From Stentor roeselii (Eukaryota > Ciliophora > Heterotrichea > Heterotrichida > Stentoridae), in NCBI GenBank assembly GCA_006503475.1, contig RSEH01000209.1:23139-87138 (forward strand): a DNA stretch of 64,000 nt, written 5' to 3'. The position numbers and the translations under genes were made by a program. The notes beneath the pieces were generated by a model. That model had not been told where the DNA came from and did no database searches. It worked only from the letters and a program-made list of their open reading frames with translations. Positions 29,531 through 37,984 of this stretch are shown in pieces; within the stretch, counting starts at the first letter, position 1, and the number at the start of each line of letters is the position of its first letter.

Positions 29531-31396
29531 ATGGGATCTTGTCCAATCAGTTCAGGTAAAAGGTCAACTCGTAGACAAGTAAGCACGAAAGTTCAAACCG
29601 AAAGAAGTACTCATCATCTAGTGAACACAAAAGAAATGGAATTATTGCAACATTTATTTAAAGACTTAGCCCTTCGCAACTCCGCTTTTGACTACCTAGA
29701 AAAAAGCACTTTTCTTAACTTCTGTAAACTTCCAGTATCTTCTATTCAGGGCTTCCTCGGCGAGAGACTCTTCGATATGCTTGCAGAATTCGAGGAATTT
29801 ACAATAAAACTTGAAAAATTCACGTATATCTTAGAAGTCATGTGCAGAGCAAATGAAAGTGACTCAATTTCAGTCATTTTTCAGCTGATTGACTTGGAAA
29901 ACTCGAAACTTTTAACAGTGAATTCATTTAAGATGTTGGTAGTTCTTAAATAGTGCTACAGTTTTTTTTCCTTCTTGAAAAATCACTCTTTTGACCAGCC
30001 TCCAGAAGGATTTAGAAAAAATTTGAATTTTAATGAAGAACTTTTTAATAATTTTTCAACGAATTTGAAAAAAATCGATGAAAGTCTTGTTTTAGTTGAA
30101 TTGGATCAGGTTATTGAGGCTCTTTTTAAAAGATACTCTAATGGGGCACATGGAGTGACTTTAGAGAAGTTTTATCTGGTGGTTAAAGAATTTCCTTGTA
30201 TTTTTGAGCAGATTGGTAAATGTTTCACTCATGATTTATGGTCAACCAGTTCTGTTCTAGGTGTAAGGAATGCTAATGTAGGAGGGCAAAGGTCAAGAAG
30301 AGATCTAGAGACAGTCTTTATATTGAAAGACCACTCTTTAATCGAGTACTATGCTGAAATAAAAGGATCCTTGTTAATCCTCATGTCCCAAGGCAAGTCT
30401 TCTAAAATCGAGCAAGTTCTTTTCCTTGAAAACTGTTACATCAAAGAAAATTCCCGCTTTTCAGTCTGGATCCTGAGCATTTTCCATTCCACCCAATACG
30501 ACCCTAAAGTAATCCTTGCCTTTCGATCAGAAGAAAAACAAGTGAAATGGTTAGAAACCCTATCAAAAGCAGGAAACATGCGAAAACTAAAAGACTATTA
30601 TCGAATCGAAAACAAAATCTCACATGGAAAGTTCTCTGAAGTCTTCATAGCAATCAACAAAACTTCAAAGGAAAAATTCGTAGCGAAATTAATCCGCAAG
30701 AGAAAATTAGACTACGTCGAGCGAGAGATGATGCGAAACGAGGTACACATCTTATCTTTGCTGAATCACGAAAACATCATCAAGCTTTTCGACTACTTCC
30801 ACAGTCAAAAGTCCTTAATTTTGATTTTAGAAAATGTTGAAGGTGAAGAGTTGGTAAAAGTGATAAAGTCTTCAAGTCTCTCAGAAATGCAAGTCAAGTC
30901 AATAATCTTCCAATTATTAAAAGCTGTTGATTTCATGCATGGTTTTGGAATCTTACATCGAGATATCAAACCTGAGAATATTATTTTAAAGAAAAAGACT
31001 GTAGATGATTTTTCTTTAAAACTCGTTGATTTTGGCTTCGCTTCTTTTGAACTACAGAATTCTTTGAACATGATTCATTGCGGGACTTTCGGGTACTCTG
31101 CACCTGAAATATTGAAAAAAGAAGCTTATGGCAGATCTGTCGACATGTGGTCCATCGGGATAGTGGCTTATTCAACGATTACAGGAAAACTTCCGATTTA
31201 CGATTCAGATCATCGAGTAGTGTACAACAAGACAATCAACTTGGAAATCGACTATAAAAGCGAAGCTTGGTCGAAAGTGTCTCCAGAAGGCTTGGATTTC
31301 GTTCAAAAGCTGCTGAAAAAAGACCCTAAACAACGACTTGACAGTTCTTCTGCTCTTTCTCATCCTTGGTTTATCAATTTAAATAAAACCTTTTAG
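29531..31396 (+). CDS. N-myristoylated protein kinase with EF-hand-like and PH domains
   Basis: Exons 29531-29938 and 29954-31396 give 616 residues. The N-terminus M-G-S-C-P-I-S fits N-myristoylation at Gly2 with a palmitoylatable Cys4. Residues 40-240 look like helical EF-hand-like pairs with poor calcium loops. About 255-345 form a PH domain (beta strands ending in a W-L helix). About 350-608 form a Ser/Thr kinase with V-A-K, H-R-D-I-K-P-E-N, D-F-G and a P-E motif all present. The glycine loop is reduced (I-S-H-G-K-F-S). A lipid-anchored, phosphoinositide-sensing kinase related to the CDPK/AGC-like kinases of ciliates is likely. It ends 3 nt from the convergent CaaX gene. Confidence 0.88.
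29939..29953 (+). other. 15-nt intron in the PH-domain kinase gene
   Basis: The sequence GTAGTTCTTAAATAG lies between codons. Retention adds an in-frame TAG as its last codon. Removing it joins the two open frames. Confidence 0.88.
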
Positions 31397-31399
31397 TCT

Positions 31400-31768
31400 T
31401 TACATTATATGACACTCGCAGGAGGACTTTTTTTCATTTAAAAATTTTGCCTGGTTAATGTTTTGCTTTAAAAAAAGGTTTTCGACTTCTTTGTCTTGCA
31501 TCCTGATTAGAGCTGAGTCGATTTGAAGGTTTAGGTCAAAGATTTCGCTTTGAAGGTTTTGGACTAGTTTTATGATTTCTCTTTCTTTTTTCACGTCTTT
31601 TGAGGCATTTTCTAGAAGAAGGCAAGACTGTGAAGCGAGTTCTGATCGCATTTTAAGAAGTTCCTCGCAGATCAGGCTGGTTTCTCGAGTTAGTTGATGA
31701 ACCGTGGGACTAGCGTCAGGAGGACCTTGGCGATTTTCTAGGCTTTTTGAGAACTTTTCACTGTCCAT
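31400..31768 (-). CDS. Small coiled-coil protein with C-terminal CaaX box (CHIM)
   Basis: The 122-residue protein is mostly one coiled coil (about 25-110) and ends C-E-C-H-I-M. The last four residues fit a CaaX prenylation box with terminal Met, which usually favours farnesylation. The Cys two residues upstream could be palmitoylated. It therefore looks like a membrane-tethered coiled-coil adaptor. No homologue is recognised. It lies head to head with another coiled-coil protein ending in a C-x-CaaX sequence, across a minisatellite. Confidence 0.7.
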   Translation of the reverse strand: MDSEKFSKSLENRQGPPDASPTVHQLTRETSLICEELLKMRSELASQSCLLLENASKDVKKEREIIKLVQNLQSEIFDLNLQIDSALIRMQDKEVENLFLKQNINQAKFLNEKKSSCECHIM

Positions 31769-31892
31769 GAAGTTAATTTTAACTATTCTTTATGTTTAGG
31801 TTTTGAAAGTGGAAATGACTGAAAGGACTGAAGGACTAAAGGACTTTTCCTAAGATGATAAATATTTAATTATCTTGAAGAATGTTTAAAAG

Positions 31893-32204
31893 GTTATCAA
31901 TTGAAACGTTATGTAAAAGAATTTATAAAAGGTTATCAATTGAAACTTTATGTAAAAGAATTTATAAAAGGTTATCAATTGAAACTTTATGTAAAAGAAT
32001 TTATAAAAGGTTATCAATTGAAACGTTATGTAAAAGAATTTATAAAAGGTTATCAATTGAAACTTTATGTAAAAGAATTTATAAAAGGTTATCAATTGAA
32101 ACTTTATGTAAAAGAATTTATAAAAGGTTATCAATTGAAAGGTTATGTAAAAGAATTTATAAAAGGTTATCAATTGAAACGTTAAGTAAAAGAATTTGGA
32201 AATA
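31893..32204. repeat. 39-bp minisatellite, eight copies
   Basis: Eight head-to-tail copies of a 39-bp unit begin at 31893, 31932, 31971, 32010, 32049, 32088, 32127 and 32166; the last is diverged and a partial copy starts near 32216. Each unit contains CAATTG and is almost identical except at one site (ACGTT, ACTTT or AGGTT). Because 39 is a multiple of three, all frames stay open for long stretches, giving false 95-107 residue open frames on both strands. It lies between two divergent CaaX genes. Confidence 0.95.
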
Positions 32205-32286
32205 GAGGAATAAAGGTTATCAAATTAATAACTTATGTATGATAAAGATTCTAATCACATTAATAAGCAATTCTAATTATTATTTA

Positions 32287-32895
32287 ATGCACAGTCTCAG
32301 AATCCCGTCATCTCTTCAGCCTGACAACTCAACCACTCAACTAAGCTTCTCCACTCTGCCCATGAAAACAATCAAAGATGTCAAAGAACACTCATCTTCT
32401 CAGTCTTTCGACTCAAGTGAAGAAGAAGTTTCAGTCGACTCAGAAGTCTTAAAAATCAAAAAAATCACTGCGGATCTTTCACTTGAATGCAAAGAAAACC
32501 TGAAAAAACTTAAAAAAGTTCATAAAATATTCACAAGTCAAACTGAAGAACTTGCCAAACAAATGAACAACTTGACTGAAAAGAAAAAATTTATCACTCC
32601 AATCAACAACTTAAAAGAAAAAACTTGCGAAATCAACCAAATCTTGGTTAAAAGTCTACAAAACACGAAAAAAATCTCAGATGATGACCACTTCAGCCTA
32701 AACGATGGAAATTTTCATGAAATTTTCACAAAACTTCAATTCGGCATCGAAAGCGTCAATGAAAAGTTCGAATTAAGCCAGAAAGTTATAGAAAAATGCA
32801 CTGAGACCACCTCAGCAAATCAAACTTTCAAGGAAAATAACGCAAAACTAGAAAATGAGTCTAAAAATGAGGCTTGTTCATGCGTTTTGCTTTAA
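32287..32895 (+). CDS. Coiled-coil protein with C-terminal CaaX box (CVLL)
   Basis: I chose the ATG at 32287 (TTTAATG context), giving 202 residues. An upstream in-frame ATG at 32239 would add 16 mostly hydrophobic residues and is less likely. The protein has a Ser/Glu-rich N-terminal region, a coiled-coil middle, and ends C-S-C-V-L-L. The final four residues fit a CaaX box with terminal Leu, which favours geranylgeranylation, with an extra upstream Cys for palmitoylation. No family is recognised. The matching tail of the divergent neighbour suggests a related membrane role. Confidence 0.68.
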   Translation: MHSLRIPSSLQPDNSTTQLSFSTLPMKTIKDVKEHSSSQSFDSSEEEVSVDSEVLKIKKITADLSLECKENLKKLKKVHKIFTSQTEELAKQMNNLTEKKKFITPINNLKEKTCEINQILVKSLQNTKKISDDDHFSLNDGNFHEIFTKLQFGIESVNEKFELSQKVIEKCTETTSANQTFKENNAKLENESKNEACSCVLL

Positions 32896-32923
32896 AATGA
32901 TGGTTTTCCTATAATAGACTCTA

Positions 32924-33319
32924 TTAAATATCGCAGTTTTCATCTTCTGAGTCTTCAGGATCGTTTTTAACTTCTTTGATTTCATCGTCTTGAACGATTT
33001 TAACACTTGAACCGACTCCTGAATTGCAAATATGCACGTCGCTCAGGACTTTATCCATTTCTGGATCGTTTTTTATCGCCATTTGGATGAAATTAGGACT
33101 TATTCGCTTTTTGCGAAAGTCAATTGCGGCTTGTCCTGACATTTCAAGCATTTCGCAGGTTAGGTACTCGAGGACTGCCGCTAAGTACACCCCTGCTTTT
33201 TTACTCACCCTTTCAGCGATTTTGGCCTTTTTGAGGTATCTCTGCACTCGCGATGCGGGGAAAAGAAAGTCTTGGCTGGTGGGAATGGTTTTAGAGAAGT
33301 TGGTGCAGTCTCTGTTCAT
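32924..33319 (-). CDS. Highly divergent histone H2A variant
   Basis: The 131-residue protein contains a recognisable H2A histone fold: F-P-A-S-R-V-Q-R-Y-L, A-E-R-V-S, then V-Y-L-A-A-V-L-E-Y-L-T, and I-S-P-N-F-I-Q-M-A-I-K-N-D in place of the usual I-x-P-R-H-L-Q-L-A-I-R-N-D. The N-terminal tail is short and nearly lacks Lys. The C-terminus is acidic (D-D-E, E-D-S-E-D-E-N-C-D-I) and has no SQ phosphorylation motif. Most Glu residues of the nucleosome acidic patch are kept, with one Glu changed to Pro. This is not a canonical core H2A. It could be a ciliate-specific variant or an H2A-fold subunit of another complex. The start is TATAATG. Confidence 0.75.
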   Translation of the reverse strand: MNRDCTNFSKTIPTSQDFLFPASRVQRYLKKAKIAERVSKKAGVYLAAVLEYLTCEMLEMSGQAAIDFRKKRISPNFIQMAIKNDPEMDKVLSDVHICNSGVGSSVKIVQDDEIKEVKNDPEDSEDENCDI

Positions 33320-33663
33320 TATAGGGGGACTTGGTAAAGGGGATGAAGGATTAAATATGAAAGGTTTATGGGGATTGTTTAGGTTGTAAAGGGGTTTTTT
33401 TAGGAGTTTTGGGGGGTTATAGTGAAGATTTTTAGTGGATTTTAGAGATTTAGGGTTTGGGTTTTTTGGATTATAAGTTAGAAATTGATTGATTTAGTTG
33501 AATTGATCGTTTATTTCAGCAGGGTTTGTATTTTGAGAAGTGGCTTGTTTAGGATTATCATTTGTTAGAATTTTAGGTGGTAGGTTTAAAGGGATTTGGA
33601 ATTACTAGACTTAGGTTCTGAGATATAAGTATAGATATCTTTAGGTTTAGGAGTTTGATGTTA
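33320..33663. other. Spacer upstream of the H2A variant
   Basis: G/T-rich on the plus strand with no open frame. It presumably holds the promoter of the minus-strand H2A variant. Nothing else is seen. Confidence 0.5.
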
Positions 33664-33756
33664 GAGAGGCGGGAGGCCGTCTAAAGAGACAGCACAATAA
33701 ATCTCTATTGCTTTGTGCACCTGTTATAGCAGGCCAAAGGCCCAACAAGCGCCATT
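33664..33756. ncRNA. Candidate structured RNA, GC-rich island with serial hairpins
   Basis: A block of about 90 bp is clearly richer in G+C than its AT-rich surroundings and folds into several short stems. GTCT pairs with AGAC (33679-33690), GCACAA with TTGTGC (33692-33718), CCTG with CAGG (33720-33733), and an outer pairing of GGCG (33668-33671) with CGCC (33750-33753) plus GGCC with GGCC would close a cloverleaf-like shape. There is no T-loop motif, so it is not a normal tRNA. I do not recognise a known small RNA on either strand, and the strand is undecided. Confidence 0.35.
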
Positions 33757-33784
33757 TATATCCTATCAATTTACCTATTTTTCG

Positions 33785-34678
33785 CTATTCAAACTTGCTG
33801 ATAAAGAATCCTAAATCATATCCAAAGTCATAAAAGTACCCAGCTTTAAGTGCATCTTTCGCTTTCTGTACATCATTAGCAATAGCGACTCCATTGAAAA
33901 GTATATCTTTTGCGATAAGCAACTTATACCTGAAAGGATGACTGAGTACATACAAAGCAGATTCAACTTTCGCGACTTCATCAGCAAAACTCGTATCACA
34001 AGACTTGACCTGACTCATGACAGCCATTCCCGCGAAAGCGATTTTCTTGAGTCCCATTGCGACAGTCCAAATTCGAAAAGATTCCAAGTCCTTCAGGCCT
34101 TCTTCGAACTGTTTAATGGAATTTTCAGGGTTTTTAAGACATCCTCTTACATTCGAAGTCAGTCCCACGCCTCTAACGAACCCTTCAAAGAAATCTTCTA
34201 GTTCTTTTTCGCTGGTTTCACGAAAGAGCATCTTGCGGACTAGTCCTCCTAGAGTCAAACTTACCTGATAAAGGTTGTTTTCAAGTAAATTAGATTTAAT
34301 CATATTCAAGTCATCGTTGATCACCTTTCCTCTGAGTGAAACAAGACCTGTTATCGACAAGTTAAAATCCTGTGGCTGTTGAAAGACCTTAAAAGTCTCA
34401 GTAAACCTTCTACAGTCCTTTGAAAGTTCAGACTTACAAGAGCTGATTTCATTCGGCACTGATTCCAAGGCAGAACTGACAGAATTCAAACAATTCTTCA
34501 CATTTTCAATATTTTTCCCATCAAATTGTCTAAAAGGTGCAATTTTTCCAATCACGTCCTGGATATTTTTAACACATTTCTGAGAATCTTGAGGAAGTTG
34601 AAGGCCGATAACAAGTCCTAGTTCAGGTGACAGGTCTTTGGTAAATACTTCCGAGATGATGAAAAGAAAGAGAATCAT
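33785..34678 (-). CDS. Secreted helical protein of unknown function
   Basis: The 297-residue protein has a short signal peptide (about 13 residues) and is otherwise predicted mostly helical, with six or more scattered Cys and an F-x-x-G-F-x-x-G-x-G motif near the middle. The C-terminus (A-G-Y-F-Y-D-F-G-Y-D-L-G) looks like a conserved family end, but I cannot name the family. Its TATAAATG start lies 6 nt after the TGA of the upstream same-strand gene, so the two may share a transcript. Confidence 0.72.
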   Translation of the reverse strand: MILFLFIISEVFTKDLSPELGLVIGLQLPQDSQKCVKNIQDVIGKIAPFRQFDGKNIENVKNCLNSVSSALESVPNEISSCKSELSKDCRRFTETFKVFQQPQDFNLSITGLVSLRGKVINDDLNMIKSNLLENNLYQVSLTLGGLVRKMLFRETSEKELEDFFEGFVRGVGLTSNVRGCLKNPENSIKQFEEGLKDLESFRIWTVAMGLKKIAFAGMAVMSQVKSCDTSFADEVAKVESALYVLSHPFRYKLLIAKDILFNGVAIANDVQKAKDALKAGYFYDFGYDLGFFISKFE

Positions 34679-34684
34679 TTATAT

Positions 34685-35542
34685 TCAACAAATTCCTAAA
34701 GATAAAAACTGGTCTTCAGTCATTCTGCCTTTCATGATAAGTTCCAGGCGACTTCGGTAGTCTTCCTCGATTTTTCCTAATTTCCTTGAAAACCCTGGAA
34801 CGTTCTTCGAAAACAGCTGCCCTGCTGAATGAATGACCATGCTCGGCGAGTCTTCTAAATACAAAAGTCCGTATTTTTTAAAGATCACTTGTTTTTCCCC
34901 TTCAACTAGTTCCTCAATTTCAATTTCCACCAGGTTCATTTCAGGACTTCTAAAGTCAATTTTTACTCCTTTTTTCTTAAGATCTTCGATTTTATTATAA
35001 GCTGTCGTCAATGTAAAGCAGTAAATTTCGTCTAGAACTGATAAAACTAGGCTTTCATTGACAAAGGATGGGACTGAATTTTCAAGTCTTGGGATTTCTC
35101 CGCGATAAGCGGATTGAATCGCGGTTTTTATTTCTTGGACGAGACTCTGAATGTCTCTGATTGTTTCTTACAAATCATTCAAGAATTCTTCTTCTAATGC
35201 TGACTCGACTTGAGACTTGCTGAGGTTGTACCTTAAAAAGATCCTTTCTTGAATAAGTTCGATTTGTTGAATGAAGTTGCCTGAGAAGCGGTTACAGTTG
35301 TTTCTGATAACGTTTTCAATGTCGCTCTGGCGGGAAAAATTGTACTCGGACTTGACCCATTTTGACATGTTGGCCAAGGATATGAGGGGACCAGTAAGTT
35401 CACGTTTGAGTTCTTTCAACAATGACAACAAAACAGTTTTCGACAAAGCCATGGTTACCTGTTTTTTTTCTTCTGAAAGCAGATAAATCAAGGTGCACCC
35501 TCCGATTCCTACAAGAGCAGCCCCTATAGCCCATTTTTTCAT
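34685..35542 (-). CDS. Membrane-anchored helical protein of unknown function
   Basis: Exons 35542-35172 and 35156-34685 join across a 15-nt intron to give 280 residues from the ATG at 35542 (an ATG five codons upstream at 35557 is possible). One N-terminal membrane span (about 4-21) is followed by a helical, charged soluble region; the rest has no recognised motif. The layout suggests a tail in the cytosol or an organelle lumen. It sits between CHMP5 (28 nt upstream) and the secreted protein (6 nt downstream), all on the minus strand. A PEX3-like role was considered but the sequence does not fit. Confidence 0.72.
35157..35171 (-). other. 15-nt intron in the membrane-anchored protein gene
   Basis: On the minus strand it reads GTAAGAAACAATCAG. 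Retention creates an immediate in-frame TAA. Removal joins two open frames in phase. Confidence 0.88.
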
Positions 35543-35570
35543 GATATGTATAATCATAATCTAAGATTAA

Positions 35571-36176
35571 CTAAGTCGTATGCATCTCTGCATTCTTTTC
35601 TTGCGTCTTGGGCAAGTACGAAGGGACTTCCATGGACTCCCGATTTAAGTCATCAAATAAATCAGCTTCATCAAGTTCATCAAGTTCTCTTTCAAGTTCT
35701 CCTTCATCCACTTCACAAGCGTAATTTCTGCTCATTATTTCATTGATTTCTTCAGTGTCCATCATCATATCAGCCATATCGTCCATCATCTTCTCGACGT
35801 CGCCGACTTTTAATTGTTTCAACTGCTGGGTCTGGACCTTGTGGGCTTCTTTCATCGCTGTGACCGTGTTGATCGTGTCTTGAATGCTTTGCGCTGTGAA
35901 GGTCATCTGCTCGATGTTGAATTGAGTCCCCATTAGACCTTCAAGTTGACTTGCGTACATCTTTCGACGCTTTAGAAGTTGAACTGCTCGTTGTTTGTTC
36001 ATCTGTTGAGTACTTCCTCGAGAGTTTTTTATCGCCTCTCGTAGTTGGACCAGTTCTCGGTCGCATTCGGAGACTTTCTCTTTTAAGGACTGTACTCGGG
36101 TGTCCATACTTGCGTTCGCTTCTTCTAAGGTTGGACCTTTCGCTGGTTCTGGTTTTTTTTTTCCGAAGAATCTCAT
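35571..36176 (-). CDS. ESCRT-III subunit CHMP5/VPS60
   Basis: The 201-residue protein matches CHMP5/VPS60: N-terminal M-R-F-F-G-K-K-K-P, the basic helix with L-K-R-R-K-M-Y, the Q-F-N-I-E-Q segment, and the late acidic region E-I-N-E-I-M-S-R-N-Y followed by L-E-R-E-L-D-E-L. ESCRT-III proteins remodel endosomal and other membranes; VPS60 binds the VPS4 cofactor LIP5/VTA1 and tunes disassembly. Length is close to the family norm. It is the first gene of a close-packed three-gene minus-strand run. Confidence 0.92.
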   Translation of the reverse strand: MRFFGKKKPEPAKGPTLEEANASMDTRVQSLKEKVSECDRELVQLREAIKNSRGSTQQMNKQRAVQLLKRRKMYASQLEGLMGTQFNIEQMTFTAQSIQDTINTVTAMKEAHKVQTQQLKQLKVGDVEKMMDDMADMMMDTEEINEIMSRNYACEVDEGELERELDELDEADLFDDLNRESMEVPSYLPKTQEKNAEMHTT

Positions 36177-36901
36177 TTTTTATTTGGGGGTTGATGAGTA
36201 GAGGATTTTGGGAAAGTTGATTGGGTTTGGATTTTTTGGGGTTTTTGGTATTCTGATCAGGTCTGAAAAATGAAATTTTTGGAGGTTATTAGGGATGTCT
36301 AAGTTTTTAGAGGCTTTAGAGTTTAGGTTAGGAGATCTTTTGGTATTTGGATTTTTTTATTAGTTTTGAAAAAAATTGAGATATTATTTTGGTATTTTAT
36401 TCTTTAGTGTTTGTGATTTTTAGACTTGAAGGATTATTCATATCAATTTCCTAAAATATGCACAAAACAATTTAAATCATCTTAATACTCCAAAATAAGC
36501 AAGCCCTTCTGATGTCACACAAAATTTATTAAGAATTAAAACGATTTCAAGTACCAAACTCTTTCTAAAAAGCCACGTTTACGAGATTTTGGATAAAATA
36601 TCTTATCTAAAATCAATGTAAAAAAAACTAACAGTAACCACAATCCTAGTTTCCAAAAAAACCTAATATCAGTATATTTTTTTAATCTAATGTTTTTAAC
36701 CGAGAAAAGCCACAACTTCAGCAACCCTAACATATCAATGCCATACTTCGAGCTTTATTTTCAAAAGATGAAAAACTCTGAGATTTAACAAAACAATAGA
36801 ATCACTTCTTCAATACCTGCCAAATGAAAAAAAAGAGTTAGTCAAGTTGAAACAAACAAGAAAAAATAATCCAAGTTCGAACTTTCAATTTCATTGAAAA
36901 A
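36177..36901. other. AT-rich spacer upstream of CHMP5
   Basis: Mostly featureless AT-rich DNA. On the minus strand an open frame at 36733-36536 could encode 65 hydrophobic then basic residues with one membrane span. Its ATG lacks the usual upstream A/T motif and nothing supports it beyond length, so I do not call it as a gene. Confidence 0.45.
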
Positions 36902-37500
36902 ACCTGAAAATTACTTGAATGGCAGTCTTAAGCAGGTCAGTTCTTTTTCTCTTTGGAAGGGCAGAACCTGATATCATTCATGTTCAAAGAAATTTCAAAA
37001 GAACTCGAAATCAAGATAATTAAAGCTGAAGCTTAAAAATTTACTTGGAAAGGCATGTAAAAATTGACTCAGAAAAAAAAATTGGCCTATTTCTATCGAT
37101 TTTTTAATGGGATTTGTGGAGAAGATCAGAAAAAATGTAAAATCGTTTTGAAAGCTCCTCAGAAGGCTGCTAATTACATGATTTTACTTTGGGATAGCAT
37201 TTTAAATCACTTAAGTGAAAATAAGTGTTTTTATTGAACTTTGATGGGTTTGACGAAATTCTTCTGGTTTTTAGTCAATGCAAAAGGTGATCATGGGTTT
37301 TGATGATTTCGATTGAAGAACATGCGATTTGGCGAAAGCTGTTTGATTAGCTCTTGCTAGACCTCTCGTGAAAAATTATGACCTTTACCTTGGTAAAGTT
37401 GATATCGAAAAATGGTTCAAGTCTTTGAAGGTCAGACCAGAGATCAGAGGTTTGAGATTCAATTTAAATACCTGAATAAGGAGCTAAATATATCAAAAGT
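36902..37500 (+). pseudogene. Decayed gene relic, family unknown
   Basis: In the frame through 36932-37234 the sequence reads like a real protein (for example L-E-G-Q-N-L-I-S-F-M-F-K-E-I-S-K-E-L and K-A-P-Q-K-A-A-N-Y-M), with only TAA at 37034 and 37058 and TGA at 37235. From about 37293 a different frame becomes the protein-like one (L-A-R-P-L-V-K-N-Y-D-L-Y-L-G-K-V-D-I), so at least one frameshift is present, again with in-frame stops. The relic lies directly upstream of the DUF3050 gene and is not homologous to it by eye. No family is recognised. Confidence 0.5.
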
Positions 37501-37984
37501 TTCTTTAAAGTTTGAATACAAATAAAAATTAGTTTTAGCATGGATTAAATTTATTTCTGATGAGTTTAAGAAATTTTTGTGGAAATTGGTATTCGAATTA
37601 AAACTTAAAATTAGCTGCATGAGTCTGAAGATTTTCATGAATACAGAAAAAATAGTTATATATTTACTTTTGACATGTTGAATAATCTAATTAGCTAATC
37701 ACAAAAAACTTTAAGAATATTATAAGGTTCTATAATTAATGGATTCACCTGTCTAATCTTTTTGATTATCTTGAGTATATAGGCAAGTAGGTTGAATTAA
37801 ATTATAGAAACTTCCGAATTTTCTATAATGACCTTGCTTAATCGATTTTCGATCTCTATATTTTCTTCATTCAAAAGAATCTTATATAATTGCCTATGAA
37901 AATATATGTGAGTTTATAATTCACAAAGCACTTATTTCATTCAAATTCATCACCTTGATTTAATCTTATTGGAAATCAATATAA
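37501..37984. other. Spacer upstream of the DUF3050 gene
   Basis: AT-rich, with a possible further piece of the relic to about 37680 and then no coding signal. The last 8 bases before the next gene read ATATAA up to the ATG. Confidence 0.5.

Noticed and set aside
31882-32205. Open frames of 94-107 codons on both strands inside the minisatellite
   Set aside because: They exist only because the 39-bp unit is a multiple of three; the peptide is a simple 13-residue repeat in every frame and there is no independent start or homology.
33664-33756. tRNA reading of the hairpin island
   Set aside because: A cloverleaf-like pairing can be drawn, but there is no T-loop, no normal D-loop and the arm lengths do not fit.
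34685-35542. PEX3 identity for the membrane-anchored protein
   Set aside because: Only the N-terminal span and size agree; no PEX3-specific stretch could be seen.
36536-36733. Minus-strand open frame for a 65-residue hydrophobic protein
   Set aside because: No start motif, no homologue recognised, and it lies in a spacer full of decayed sequence; kept only as a note.
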